DNA of 64,000 nucleotides, from assembly GCA_029257805.1 (NCBI GenBank), contig JARIAR010000067.1:1-64000 (forward strand), given 5' to 3'. A model generated the notes under the pieces. It ran no database searches and was not told the origin of the DNA. It saw only the letters and a program-made list of their open reading frames with translations. The stretch is from Blautia sp. Lineage in GTDB: Bacteria > Bacillota > Clostridia > Lachnospirales > Lachnospiraceae. A program made the position numbers and the translations under genes. Shown here in pieces: positions 32,392 through 41,638 of the stretch (positions within the stretch are counted from its first letter, which is position 1; every line of letters starts with the position of its first letter).

Positions 32392-34616
32392 CAAGACGCC
32401 CTTTGAGTATTGTGTGTCTGTTTCTGCTGCTTTTTCTGATTTTGGGGGACTGGTTGGGGTTTTCTCTTGTAAGAGAAAATCCTCTGCCAGTATATTTGCA
32501 ACAATGGGTGAAAGAACATCCGGATTCTGTCATATGGGGAGAAGTCACTTCTTCCCGTGACACGGAATTTTCTCAAACAGTCTGTCTGAAAAAAACATAT
32601 CTTATTTACAAATCAAAAAAATTTCCAATAAAAAATGTAAAAGTCTTTTTAAAAGAAAAAAAAGAAATACCGGCAGGAACATATCTTATGTTGTCCGGAA
32701 AACTGGAAGAAGTTCCTTTGCCGTGTAATCCGGGCGAGTTTAACAGCCGGCAATATTATGCGTGTCACCATACATATTATTTTTTGAAAAAAGCATCTGT
32801 TAAAAAACAAATATCTGGAAAAAGAGTATCTGTGCAGCTTCTTTGGGATTTACGAGAACATCTTGAAAGAATACTGGAAGAAACAACCGGGGAAGATTCT
32901 CCTATATTTTCTGCTATGGTATTAGGGGAAAAAGAAAATTTAAAAGAGGAAGTCAGATTTCGCTATCAAATGGCAGGAGTCATACATATTCTGGCTATCA
33001 GCGGACTTCACATCAGCCTTCTGGGGATGGGGCTTTATGAGGTTTTGAAAAAAACAGGTATTGGAGTGTCTGTTTCCGGAATAGCGTCTCTTATGATCAT
33101 GGTAATGTATGGCGTGATGACAGGCGGAAGCGTTTCGGCTATGCGGGCAATTTTTATGTTTCTTCTGGCAATAGGAGCCAGGATTCTTGGGAGAATTTAC
33201 GATCTGATCACGGCGTTGTCTTTATCTGCAGTCATGCTTCTTCTGGAATCCCCTGCGTATCTTTATGATGCTGGATTTTTGCTGTCTTTTGGTGCTGTTC
33301 TTGGGGTTGCAGTTGTATTTCCTGTAATGCAAAAGGTTACTGCTTTAAAAAGTAAAATAGGAAAAAGTGTTCTGGCTTCTGTTTCGGTACAGATTACCAC
33401 GCTGCCGCTTATGCTTTGGTTTTATGGAGAAGTTTCTCTTGCTGGGGTTTTTATGAATCTTTTGGTTCTTCCTACTGTGGGTATTGTTTTATTAAGCGGT
33501 GTTATGGCTGCGCTTACGGGAACAGTATCGGTTGTTATAGGGACAGCAATGGCTATTCCGGGAAGAGTGGTTTTGGGGGTATATGAAAAACTTTCTATGT
33601 GTGTATGTAAAGTTTCTTTTTGCACATGGACAGGAGGAAAACCGGAATTGTATCAGGTGATTCTTTATTATATGATTTTACTCTTTTTTATAGGAGTGTC
33701 TGTTTTTCGGGTGAAAAAAGGGAAAAAAGATTTTGGGATTTGGATCATATCTGTATTTGCGGTAATATGTGCAGTACTGGTCATTGGAAGAAAAAAATCA
33801 GATTTTCTTGAAATTACGTGTCTGGATATTGGGCAGGGGGATGCTATTGCCGCACAGTTTCCTACAGGAGAGGTGTTTGTAGTAGATGGAGGAAGCAGCA
33901 GCAAAAAAAAGATTGGGCAATATCAGCTTCTTCCTTTTTTAAGGAGCAGGGGAATTTCCTATATAGATGCAATTTTTGTTTCTCATACAGATGAGGATCA
34001 TATTAGTGGGATAAGAGAACTTTTAGATTATATGGGGAAAGACCTTATATCTTTAAAGGCTGGAAATTTGATTCTTCCAGAAGTTTTAAAAAAGCAGGAG
34101 GCCTGGATGGAATTGAAAGAACTTGCAGAGAAAGCAGGTGTTTGTGTACAGACGGTAAATGCCGGGAGTGTATTTTCGATAGGAAATGGGACTATTTCTG
34201 TTTTATCTCCGCAAAAAGATGCTACAGGCGAAGATGTGAATGAAGATGCCATTGTGTTTCTTTTGGAATATAAAGAGTTTCAGGGACTTTTTACAGGAGA
34301 TGTGGGTGAAAAAACGGAAAAAGAAATTCTTTCTAATTTAAGAGATATAGATTTCTTGAAAGTAGGACATCATGGATCTCGTTATTCCTCTTCCATGCTG
34401 TTTCTGGAAAAAATCCTTCCGGAAGTATCTGTTATTTCCTGTTCCGATTCCAACAGATACGGACATCCATCGAAAGAGACAGTAGAGAGGTTGGAAAGGG
34501 TGGGAAGCCAGGTGGAATATACGATGAAAAGCGGAGCTGTGACCGTTATAACAGATGGATACAGAATCAAGGTACGGAGGTTTAAAGATCCTGAAAAGCG
34601 GTTTTCCTCTTCCTAA
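32388..34616 (+). CDS. comEC: ComEC/Rec2 DNA-uptake channel
   Basis: 742 aa, full length. N-terminal DUF4131 part (about 1-150), central Competence domain with many helices and the signature GVIHILAISGLHISLLGMGL near 200, plus GGSVSAMRAIFMFLLAIGAR near 245. C-terminal metallo-beta-lactamase domain from about 475 with LDIGQGDAIAAQFP, VVDGGSS, VSHTDEDHISG, FTGDVG and KVGHHGS. It forms the membrane channel for single-stranded DNA entry, and the lactamase-like domain may be the nuclease. Starts within ATGA of the GerMN gene. Together with comEA and comF this suggests transformability, although no pilus genes are in view. Confidence 0.95.
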   Translation: MTRRPLSIVCLFLLLFLILGDWLGFSLVRENPLPVYLQQWVKEHPDSVIWGEVTSSRDTEFSQTVCLKKTYLIYKSKKFPIKNVKVFLKEKKEIPAGTYLMLSGKLEEVPLPCNPGEFNSRQYYACHHTYYFLKKASVKKQISGKRVSVQLLWDLREHLERILEETTGEDSPIFSAMVLGEKENLKEEVRFRYQMAGVIHILAISGLHISLLGMGLYEVLKKTGIGVSVSGIASLMIMVMYGVMTGGSVSAMRAIFMFLLAIGARILGRIYDLITALSLSAVMLLLESPAYLYDAGFLLSFGAVLGVAVVFPVMQKVTALKSKIGKSVLASVSVQITTLPLMLWFYGEVSLAGVFMNLLVLPTVGIVLLSGVMAALTGTVSVVIGTAMAIPGRVVLGVYEKLSMCVCKVSFCTWTGGKPELYQVILYYMILLFFIGVSVFRVKKGKKDFGIWIISVFAVICAVLVIGRKKSDFLEITCLDIGQGDAIAAQFPTGEVFVVDGGSSSKKKIGQYQLLPFLRSRGISYIDAIFVSHTDEDHISGIRELLDYMGKDLISLKAGNLILPEVLKKQEAWMELKELAEKAGVCVQTVNAGSVFSIGNGTISVLSPQKDATGEDVNEDAIVFLLEYKEFQGLFTGDVGEKTEKEILSNLRDIDFLKVGHHGSRYSSSMLFLEKILPEVSVISCSDSNRYGHPSKETVERLERVGSQVEYTMKSGAVTVITDGYRIKVRRFKDPEKRFSSS

Positions 34617-34673
34617 AATCTTGATTTTATGATATGGTGTTAAAGAGAATATCATAAAGACAGGAGCGGAAAG

Positions 34674-35657
34674 GTGAAGAGCGTACAGGAAGATATCAAA
34701 ACAGGCAATTTCAAACAGATTTATCTTTTTTATGGAGAGGAAAGTTATTTAAAACAGCAGTATAAACAGAATCTTGTAAAAGCTCTTAATCCTCAGGAAG
34801 ATACGATGAATTTCGGTCATTACGAGGGAAAGGGAATTAATATAAAGGAACTGATCGATCTTTGCGAAACCATTCCTTTTTTTGCAGAGCGCAGAGTGAT
34901 GCTTCTGGAAGATACAGGGTTTTTTAAAAGTAAGTGTGAGGAACTTGCAGATTATATAAAGAGTATACCGGACTATCTCTATTTAATCTTTGTGGAATCA
35001 GAAGTAGATAAAAGGAATAAGATGTATAAAGCCGTCAAAAATGCAGGAAGAATCGTGGAATTTTCGAAGCAGGATGAAAAAACACTGATGCGCTGGGCTG
35101 CTGGATTTTTGGGGAAAGCAGGAAAAAAAATCACCCAGAAAGATATGGAAATGTTTCTTACAAAAGTTGGAACGGATATGGGAAATATTAGAATGGAAAT
35201 GGAAAAGCTGATTTCCTATACAGCAGGGCGGGATGTTGTAACGGCACAGGATATCGAGGCAGTATGTGTTACGCAGACAACAAATAAGATTTTTGATATG
35301 GTTCGTGCTGTAACAGAAAAAAATCAGAAAAAAGCACTGGAGCTTTATTATGATCTTTTAACTTTGAAAGAACCGCCTATGCGCATTTTGTTTCTTCTTG
35401 CAAAACAGTTTCGTCAGCTTCTTCTTACAAAAAAAATGTCTGGAGAGGGTGCGTCTCAAAATGAAATTGCGGCAAAGCTTGGAGTTCCTTCGTTTGTAGT
35501 CAGGAATGTAGCGGCATGTGCCCGTGCTTACACGGTGAAAGAGTTGGAGCAGGCAGTAATGGATTTTGTAGATGCAGAAGAAGCTGTGAAGACAGGAAGA
35601 TTGGGAGATGTGCTCAGCGTGGAACTTCTGATCATAAAATATAGTTCCGGAAGATAA
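34674..35657 (+). CDS. holA: DNA polymerase III delta subunit
   Basis: 327 aa from GTG 34674, AGGAGCGG ahead. N-terminal HolA domain starts with YLFYGEESYLKQQYKQNLVKAL, the degenerate AAA+ start, and F-F-AERRVMLLED follows near 75. The C-terminal collar domain has QTTNKIFDMVRAVTEKNQKKAL near 205 and PPMRILFLLAKQFRQLL near 240. Delta opens the beta clamp in the clamp loader. Position between comEC and rpsT is the standard Firmicute order. A bidirectional terminator shared with rpsT follows. Confidence 0.95.
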   Translation: MKSVQEDIKTGNFKQIYLFYGEESYLKQQYKQNLVKALNPQEDTMNFGHYEGKGINIKELIDLCETIPFFAERRVMLLEDTGFFKSKCEELADYIKSIPDYLYLIFVESEVDKRNKMYKAVKNAGRIVEFSKQDEKTLMRWAAGFLGKAGKKITQKDMEMFLTKVGTDMGNIRMEMEKLISYTAGRDVVTAQDIEAVCVTQTTNKIFDMVRAVTEKNQKKALELYYDLLTLKEPPMRILFLLAKQFRQLLLTKKMSGEGASQNEIAAKLGVPSFVVRNVAACARAYTVKELEQAVMDFVDAEEAVKTGRLGDVLSVELLIIKYSSGR

Positions 35658-35658
35658 A

Positions 35659-35693
35659 AAAAGACAGCCACATGACGGTATGGCTGTCTTTTT
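35659..35693. terminator. bidirectional terminator between holA and rpsT
   Basis: AAAAGACAGCCA pairs with TGGCTGTCTTTT, with T5 on the plus side and A-rich flank giving a T-run on the minus side. Confidence 0.88.
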
Positions 35694-35733
35694 CATTCTT
35701 ACTTATAAGCTTATAATTAAAAACGAATATCTA

Positions 35734-35997
35734 TTAACCGATGCTGTTAACGGCTTTGGATAAACGGGAAACTTTTCTTGCACAGTTGTTTTTGTGGTAA
35801 ACACCTTTAGAGGTAGCTTTGCTGATTGTGGAGATAGCTTCTTTTAATGCTACTTCTGCAGCTGCTTTATCCTGATTTGCTACTGCTGCGTCTACTTTCT
35901 TAATGGAAGTTTTAACAGCAGATTTGATTGCTTTGTTTCTCGCTGCTTTTGTTCTGTTTACTAAGATTCTTTTTTTTGCAGATTTGATGTTAGCCAA
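35734..35997 (-). CDS. rpsT: 30S ribosomal protein S20
   Basis: 87 aa, normal size for S20. Starts MANIKSAKKRILVNRTKAARN and is very basic and helical, with KKVDAAVANQDKAAAEVALK in the middle and KNNCARKVSRLSKAV near the end. It is a primary binder of 16S rRNA at the body of the small subunit. The ribosome site GGAGGTGTAG is 6-7 bases before the ATG. It is the only minus-strand gene in this long plus-strand run and has its own promoter and structured leader, usual for rpsT in Clostridia. Confidence 0.98.
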   Translation of the reverse strand: MANIKSAKKRILVNRTKAARNKAIKSAVKTSIKKVDAAVANQDKAAAEVALKEAISTISKATSKGVYHKNNCARKVSRLSKAVNSIG

Positions 35998-36043
35998 TTT
36001 CTACACCTCCGATTCGTATTTTGATAGTGAAAATATTTTCTCC

Positions 36044-36069
36044 ATGAGAACAGACACGGGCGTTCTCAC
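36044..36069 (-). other. leader hairpin of rpsT
   Basis: GTGAGAAC and GTTCTCAT pair (one G-U) around ten bases in the S20 leader, between promoter and start codon, with no T-run. It may be an autoregulatory S20-binding site; this is a guess from position. Confidence 0.45.
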
Positions 36070-36084
36070 GAAACATGCTTATTT

Positions 36085-36113
36085 AGTTTAGTATAATTCT
36101 GAAAAAATGTCAA
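36085..36113 (-). promoter_or_regulatory. promoter of rpsT
   Basis: TTGACA (36113-36108) and TAAACT (36090-36085) on the minus strand with 17 bp between. Confidence 0.78.
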
Positions 36114-36190
36114 TACATATTTCCTGAAAAAAAGTAGAAAATAAGAAAAAGATTGTAAATAACAAAAATGAAAGGGAAAAAGGAAGGGCT

Positions 36191-37099
36191 ATGTTGACAG
36201 GATACAAAATTAGAACAGATCTTGCATTGGAAACACGAGAACAGTTTAAAGAAGAAAATGTAGAAGTAAGAGGGGTAGAAGTAAAAGAGCGTTACGATGA
36301 GAAAAAAGATATTCGAACAACCGTTGTAAAGATCCGTACAGAAAATGGTGCAAAAGCAATGGGGAGACCACAGGGAACGTATATTACCATTGAAGCGCCT
36401 AATCTGTCCGTGCCGGACGATGACTATCACCGAGAAGTGTCGGAAGAAGTTGCAAAGCACCTTCGCTGTCTGATAAATCTGGAAAAGATAAAATCGGTTC
36501 TTGTGGTAGGTCTTGGAAATCAGGGGATCACAGCGGATTCTCTTGGACCAGAGGTTATTGGAAATCTTCGTATGACACGCCATGTTATACAGGAATATGG
36601 ATGGATGGGGATCGGAGAAGAAAAGCAGTGCAGCGTTAGTGGAATTGTACCGGGAGTGATGGCACAGACGGGAATGGAAACATCGGAAATCGTACGAGGG
36701 GTTGTATCGGAAACAAAGCCGGATGTGGTGATTGCGGTGGATGCTCTGGCTGCCAGAAGTACAAAAAGATTAAATCGTACAATACAGATTACAGATACAG
36801 GAATTCATCCCGGCTCGGGGGTGGGAAATCATCGGTCTGGGCTTACAGAAGAAAATCTGAAGGTCAAAGTAATTGGAATTGGGGTCCCTACAGTTGTAGA
36901 TGCGGCAACAATTGTTCATGATTCCATGGCACACCTTTTAGAAACCCTGGAAGAAGAGGAACAAAAGGAATTTTTGGAAGAGATGATTTCACCGCATCTT
37001 CGTATGATGTTTGTAACACCAAAAGATGTAGATGAAACTGTGAAATATTTAAGTTTTACTATTTCCGAAGGTTTAAATATGGCATTTGAAAAAGTATGA
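36191..37099 (+). CDS. gpr: germination protease GPR (spore endopeptidase)
   Basis: 302 aa. The N-terminus IRTDLALETRE (7-17) carries the TDLA-type sequence that resembles the SASP cleavage site and marks propeptide processing of the zymogen. KSVLVVGLGNQGITADSLGP (about 101-120) and KPDVVIAVDALAAR (about 177-190), with HPGSGVGNHR near 215, are conserved A25-family parts holding the catalytic aspartates. GPR is made in the forespore and degrades SASPs at germination. The upstream gap has only a weak sigma-F-like match (ACATA, then GTAGAAAATA), so its promoter is not assigned. Clear evidence for sporulation. Confidence 0.96.
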   Translation: MLTGYKIRTDLALETREQFKEENVEVRGVEVKERYDEKKDIRTTVVKIRTENGAKAMGRPQGTYITIEAPNLSVPDDDYHREVSEEVAKHLRCLINLEKIKSVLVVGLGNQGITADSLGPEVIGNLRMTRHVIQEYGWMGIGEEKQCSVSGIVPGVMAQTGMETSEIVRGVVSETKPDVVIAVDALAARSTKRLNRTIQITDTGIHPGSGVGNHRSGLTEENLKVKVIGIGVPTVVDAATIVHDSMAHLLETLEEEEQKEFLEEMISPHLRMMFVTPKDVDETVKYLSFTISEGLNMAFEKV

Positions 37100-37168
37100 C
37101 AGCCATTGAGAAAAAATAACATATTCCTGCCGGGCTTATCATAAGATACCTTGTAAAGAGGTGATCGT

Positions 37169-38290
37169 GTGACAAATTTTCAGAAAGCATTTTGTGTGTT
37201 TTTAAGCCTGTGCTTTACAGCTGTTCTGGCATTTTTTCCGGAGCCTTTTTTTCTGCGGGGGAATGTTTACAGGCAGATACCACTATATGACTTTCTGGAA
37301 AAAGAGGTATGGAGTACGTCCATAGAAACTGACAAAGAGACGGAAGAATGTCTGATAGAAAAAAATGCACAATATCTTACCGGAAAGGTAGCAGAAGAAA
37401 ATCGACCAAAGATTACAAGTACCCCTGCGCCATCTCCGACTGTAACTCCAACGCCAGTACCCGTTCCCACTTCAGTTCCGGAAGTAAAAGAAACAGCAGC
37501 ACAGCCGCATCCGGTTCTTGATCTTTCGCCGGAAGCTTTGGCAGATTATGATTATTTGAAAAATCAGTTCTTTATACAGGATGAAAATGCAGCCCTTGAA
37601 CCAGGGATATTAGATGCAGCCGGTTTTCTTAAGAAAGATATGCGGATGAAGCAGGACAACGCAAAACCGCAAATTTTAATTTATCACAGCCATTCTCAGG
37701 AAGCATTTGTAGATTCCAGAGCTGGAGAGACAGAAGATACGGTAGTAGGAGTAGGCAATTATCTGACAAAGCTGCTTACAGAAAAATATGGATATAAGGT
37801 TTTGCATGTGACAGAACCTTTTGATATGGCAAAAGGTGTGGAAGACAGAAGTGCTGCGTATGATTATGCAAGAGAATATTTGGAACCTTTTTTAGAAGAA
37901 AATCCATCTATAGAGGTGATCATTGATCTGCATCGGGATGGCGTATCGGAAAATCGTCATCTTGTCACAGAAATAAATGGTAAAAAAACAGCGCAGATCA
38001 TGTTTTTTAATGGATTAAGCAATACAGTAAGCAAAGGTCCTCTTTCTTATTTGCCAAACCCTTATATAGAAGAAAACCTCGCTTTTTCTTTTCAGTTAGA
38101 ATATCAGGCTGCTCAGTATTATCCGGAATTTTACAGGGGGATTTACCTTGCGGGTCTGCGTTATAATCTTCATTTAAGACCAAAATCTATTCTTCTGGAA
38201 GCAGGAGCACAAACAAATACGGTAGAAGAAGTAAAAAACGCAATGGAACCGTTTGCGGATATTCTGGATCGGGTTTTAAAAGGGAAGTGA
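37169..38290 (+). CDS. spoIIP: stage II sporulation protein P
   Basis: 373 aa from GTG 37169, with AAGAGGTGAT just ahead. One N-terminal membrane helix (about 8-25), a low-complexity linker rich in Pro, Thr and Val (about 75-112), then the SpoIIP hydrolase domain: ILIYHSHSQEAF near 170-181 with the metal-binding His, VIIDLHRDGVSE near 250, and a C-terminal LLEAGAQTNTVEEVKNAM. In the DMP complex it cleaves glycan crosslinks (amidase and endopeptidase) to drive engulfment. Follows gpr at 69 bp. The lepA promoter begins at its stop codon. Confidence 0.95.
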   Translation: MTNFQKAFCVFLSLCFTAVLAFFPEPFFLRGNVYRQIPLYDFLEKEVWSTSIETDKETEECLIEKNAQYLTGKVAEENRPKITSTPAPSPTVTPTPVPVPTSVPEVKETAAQPHPVLDLSPEALADYDYLKNQFFIQDENAALEPGILDAAGFLKKDMRMKQDNAKPQILIYHSHSQEAFVDSRAGETEDTVVGVGNYLTKLLTEKYGYKVLHVTEPFDMAKGVEDRSAAYDYAREYLEPFLEENPSIEVIIDLHRDGVSENRHLVTEINGKKTAQIMFFNGLSNTVSKGPLSYLPNPYIEENLAFSFQLEYQAAQYYPEFYRGIYLAGLRYNLHLRPKSILLEAGAQTNTVEEVKNAMEPFADILDRVLKGK

Positions 38291-38316
38291 CAATGTGCGG
38301 TATGGTGTGTTATAAT
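38287..38316 (+). promoter_or_regulatory. possible promoter of lepA
   Basis: GTGACA and TATAAT separated by 18 bp; the -35 overlaps the spoIIP stop codon. Confidence 0.5.
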
Positions 38317-38340
38317 ATTTGGCGATATTATACTGGAATA

Positions 38341-38371
38341 GTCCAAACTATATTTTAAAAATAGATTGGAC
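38341..38371 (+). other. leader hairpin of lepA
   Basis: GTCCAA.CTAT pairs with ATAG.TTGGAC around nine bases, ending 30 bases before the GTG start. No T-run follows, so it is not a terminator; role unknown. Confidence 0.4.
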
Positions 38372-38400
38372 AGGAAAAGAAACAGAGGAGGAGCTCCTGC

Positions 38401-40209
38401 GTGATAGAACAGAGTAAAATTCGTAATTTTTGTATTATAGCCCATATCGATCATGGGAAATCTACACTTGCAGATCGGATTATTCAGAAAACAGGTCTTT
38501 TAACAGAAAGGGAAATGCAGTCTCAGGTTTTGGATAATATGGACCTTGAGAGAGAACGAGGGATTACCATTAAATCTCAGGCAGTTCGTATTGTTTATAA
38601 GGCAAAAGACGGTGAAGAATATATTTTTAACTTGATTGATACTCCGGGACATGTGGATTTTAACTATGAAGTTTCCAGAAGTCTGGCTGCCTGTGACGGT
38701 GCGATTCTTGTGGTAGATGCGGCTCAGGGGATTGAGGCACAGACACTGGCAAACGTATATATGGCACTGGATCATGACCTGGATGTGATTCCGGTTATTA
38801 ATAAAGTAGATCTGCCTAGCGCAGATCCGGAGCGTGTGATTAATGAAATCGAAGATGTAATTGGTCTGGAAGCACAGGATGCACCGCAGATTTCCGCAAA
38901 GACAGGGTTAAATGTGGATGAAGTTTTGGAACAGATTGTAACTAAGATACCGGCACCGTCTGGAGATATTCAGGAACCGCTGAAGGCGCTTATTTTTGAC
39001 TCTGTTTATGATCCATATAAAGGGGTAATTGTATTTTGCCGTATAATGGATGGATGTGTGAAAAAAGGAACGCCAATTCGTATGATGGCTACCGGGTTCA
39101 CAACAGAAGTGGTAGAAGTCGGATATTTTGGAGCCGGTCAGTTTATTCCTTGTGAAGAGTTAACTGCAGGAATGGTTGGATACATTACAGCAAGCATTAA
39201 GAACGTTCGTGATACCCGTGTGGGTGATACCGTAACAAATCATGAAAATCCATGTAAGGAAGCCCTTCCGGGATATAAAAAAGTAAATCCTATGGTTTAC
39301 TGTGGATTGTACCCTGCAGATGGAGCAAAATATGGAGATCTTAGAGATGCACTGGAAAAGTTGCAGTTAAATGACGCCTCTCTCTTCTATGAACCGGAAA
39401 CATCCGTTGCTCTTGGTTTTGGATTCCGTTGTGGTTTCCTTGGTCTTCTTCATTTGGAAATTATCCAGGAACGACTGGAGAGAGAATATAATCTGGATCT
39501 TGTAACAACAGCGCCAAGTGTTATTTATAAAGTTCACAAAACAAATGGAGAAGTGATCGACCTTACAAATCCTACAAATTTACCGGATCCATCTGAAATT
39601 GAATATATGGAAGAACCTATGGTAAATGCAGAGATTATGGTGACAACGGAATTTATTGGCGCGATCATGGATCTTTGTCAGGAAAGAAGAGGTCAGTATA
39701 TCGGAATGGATTATATGGAAGAAACGCGTGCCCTTCTGAAATATAAACTTCCTTTAAATGAAATTATTTATGACTTTTTTGATGCGTTAAAGTCGCGTTC
39801 CAGAGGATACGCATCTTTAGATTATGAACTTTTAGGATATGAGCGCAGTGAACTTGTGAAGCTGGATATTCTTGTAAACAAAGAAGAAGTGGATGCACTG
39901 TCCTTTATTGTTCATGCAGATACGGCATATGAACGTGGAAGAAAAATGTGTGAAAAATTAAAGGAAGAAATTCCGCGTCAGCTTTTTGAGATTCCTATTC
40001 AGGCAGCAGTTGGAAGTAAAATTATTGCAAGAGAAACAGTTAAGGCAATGAGAAAAGACGTTCTTGCAAAATGTTATGGTGGAGATATCAGCCGTAAAAA
40101 GAAACTTCTTGAGAAACAGAAAGAAGGAAAGAAGCGAATGCGGCAGATTGGAAATGTAGAAATCCCGCAGAAAGCTTTTATGAGTGTATTGAAATTGGAT
40201 GATAAATGA
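38401..40209 (+). CDS. lepA: elongation factor 4 (LepA)
   Basis: 602 aa from GTG 38401, normal length. GTPase G1 [10 protein letters not shown] at about 13-22, G2 region [13 protein letters not shown]3 DTPGHVDF (about 80), G4 NKVD (about 134). Then EF-G-like domains II, III and V, and the LepA-specific C-terminal domain containing [20 protein letters not shown] (about 460) and [24 protein letters not shown] (about 559), which has no counterpart in EF-G. It acts on ribosomes in elongation or 30S biogenesis. AGGAGGAG lies 9 bases before the start. Confidence 0.97.
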   Translation: MIEQSKIRNFCIIAHIDHGKSTLADRIIQKTGLLTEREMQSQVLDNMDLERERGITIKSQAVRIVYKAKDGEEYIFNLIDTPGHVDFNYEVSRSLAACDGAILVVDAAQGIEAQTLANVYMALDHDLDVIPVINKVDLPSADPERVINEIEDVIGLEAQDAPQISAKTGLNVDEVLEQIVTKIPAPSGDIQEPLKALIFDSVYDPYKGVIVFCRIMDGCVKKGTPIRMMATGFTTEVVEVGYFGAGQFIPCEELTAGMVGYITASIKNVRDTRVGDTVTNHENPCKEALPGYKKVNPMVYCGLYPADGAKYGDLRDALEKLQLNDASLFYEPETSVALGFGFRCGFLGLLHLEIIQERLEREYNLDLVTTAPSVIYKVHKTNGEVIDLTNPTNLPDPSEIEYMEEPMVNAEIMVTTEFIGAIMDLCQERRGQYIGMDYMEETRALLKYKLPLNEIIYDFFDALKSRSRGYASLDYELLGYERSELVKLDILVNKEEVDALSFIVHADTAYERGRKMCEKLKEEIPRQLFEIPIQAAVGSKIIARETVKAMRKDVLAKCYGGDISRKKKLLEKQKEGKKRMRQIGNVEIPQKAFMSVLKLDDK

Positions 40210-40249
40210 TGGATGCCCACCGAAGATCCTGTAGGAGGATGAGGGATAT

Positions 40250-40489
40250 ATGAAAAACAGAAATGGAAAAATGTGGATGGCTGTAGGCGGCATATGTATT
40301 TGTGTGCTTGCAGCCGGATGCGGCTGCGGAAAGAAAAAAGATAAAACAGAAGAGCAGGTGATGGAAATTACCATTACCCCAGAGCCGACCGCAACACCGG
40401 CACCGAAAGAAATAAACGCGGATGCAGTTGTTACAAATGGGAATATGACAATGGTAAATCTTTATCTGGCAGAAAGCGGGGAAAAATGA
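40250..40489 (+). CDS. small lipoprotein
   Basis: 79 aa. Signal peptide with lipobox LAAGC and acylated Cys24, then a short basic patch (GKKKDKTEE) and a Thr/Pro-rich stalk TITPEPTATPAPKE. The rest (about 57-79) is short and polar. Ribosome site AGGAGG 9 bases from the ATG. Its last four bases (ATGA) start hemW. No domain recognised; likely a membrane-tethered peptide exposed to the wall. The position between lepA and hemW is otherwise usually direct. Confidence 0.75.
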   Translation: MKNRNGKMWMAVGGICICVLAAGCGCGKKKDKTEEQVMEITITPEPTATPAPKEINADAVVTNGNMTMVNLYLAESGEK

Positions 40490-41619
40490 AAAACAGTAAT
40501 TCTCCTTTTGAAATTTACGTTCACATCCCGTTTTGTGTAAAAAAATGCGATTATTGTGATTTTCTCTCTGCGCCGGGAAATCCGGACATGCAAAAGGAAT
40601 ATGTAAAAGCACTGTTAAGAGAAATGGATGCAGTGAAGGAAGAAAAAAGACAGGTTACCTCAATTTTTGTTGGAGGCGGTACGCCGTCTGTTTTAGATCC
40701 TTCCCTTATAGGGCTGATTTTTGAAAAACTTCATAAAAGCTTTTCTGTTGCCCCGGACGCTGAAATTACAATAGAAGCGAATCCGGGGACTTTAAATAAA
40801 GAGAAGCTTTGTTTTTACAAAAAGGCCGGAATTAACCGTCTTAGTTTGGGACTGCAATCTCCTGTTGAAAAAGAACTGCGGGCTCTTGGAAGAATTCATA
40901 CATACGAAGATTTCCTGGAGAGTTTTTCGTTAGCAAGAGAAGAGGGATTTAAAAATATAAATATAGATCTGATGTGTGCAATTCCTGATCAGACATATGA
41001 AGGATGGATTAAAAATCTTAGACAGACAGCAGGTCTTGGCGCGGAGCATATTTCCGCATACAGTCTGATCGTAGAAGAGGGAACCCCTTTTGCAAAAAGA
41101 AAGTTGTGTCTGCCGGATGAAGATACAGAGTACAGGATGTATGAGGATACTGCAGGAATTTTAAGAGAATACGGATATCTTCAGTATGAGATTTCAAATT
41201 ATGCAAAAAAAGATTTTGCCTGTGAACATAACATTGGATACTGGCAGTGTAAAGATTATCTTGGATTAGGTCTTGGAGCTGCCTCCTTGTGGGGAAAAGA
41301 ACGATTCTCCAACACAGAAAACTGGAAGGATTATCTGGAGAACAGCCATGATCCGCAGGCAATCCGCTGTAACAAAGAAATACTGACAAAAGAGATGGAA
41401 ATGGCAGAATTTATGTTTCTTGGACTTCGGATGACAGACGGAGTGTCAAAAACAGAATTTCAAAATCGTTTTGCTGTTTCCATGGACAAAATTTATGGAC
41501 AGGTATTGTGTAAATATAAAGAGATGAATTTGTTGAAAGAAGAAGAAAACAGGATTTTTCTTACAAGAGAGGGAATTCATGTAAGCAATAGCGTGATGGC
41601 AGAGTTTTTGCCGGAATAA
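40486..41619 (+). CDS. hemW: radical SAM heme chaperone HemW
   Basis: 377 aa. FeS-SAM motif [10 protein letters not shown] with Cys17, Cys21 and Cys24 close to the N-terminus, then [10 protein letters not shown] (about 61), EANPGTLN (about 96), SLGLQS, and QTYEGW. The CxxxCxxC spacing and the lack of a fourth nearby cysteine (HemN has CxxxCxxCxC) point to HemW, which delivers heme, rather than coproporphyrinogen dehydrogenase. Overlaps the small lipoprotein gene by ATGA. The lepA-hemW order is widespread in Firmicutes. Confidence 0.92.
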   Translation: MKNSNSPFEIYVHIPFCVKKCDYCDFLSAPGNPDMQKEYVKALLREMDAVKEEKRQVTSIFVGGGTPSVLDPSLIGLIFEKLHKSFSVAPDAEITIEANPGTLNKEKLCFYKKAGINRLSLGLQSPVEKELRALGRIHTYEDFLESFSLAREEGFKNINIDLMCAIPDQTYEGWIKNLRQTAGLGAEHISAYSLIVEEGTPFAKRKLCLPDEDTEYRMYEDTAGILREYGYLQYEISNYAKKDFACEHNIGYWQCKDYLGLGLGAASLWGKERFSNTENWKDYLENSHDPQAIRCNKEILTKEMEMAEFMFLGLRMTDGVSKTEFQNRFAVSMDKIYGQVLCKYKEMNLLKEEENRIFLTREGIHVSNSVMAEFLPE

Positions 41620-41638
41620 CAGAAGAATGGAGGAACGG

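Noticed and set aside
36114-36190. Sigma-F promoter for gpr
   Set aside because: The best pair, ACATA and GTAGAAAATA with 14 bp, has mismatches and short spacing; left unassigned.
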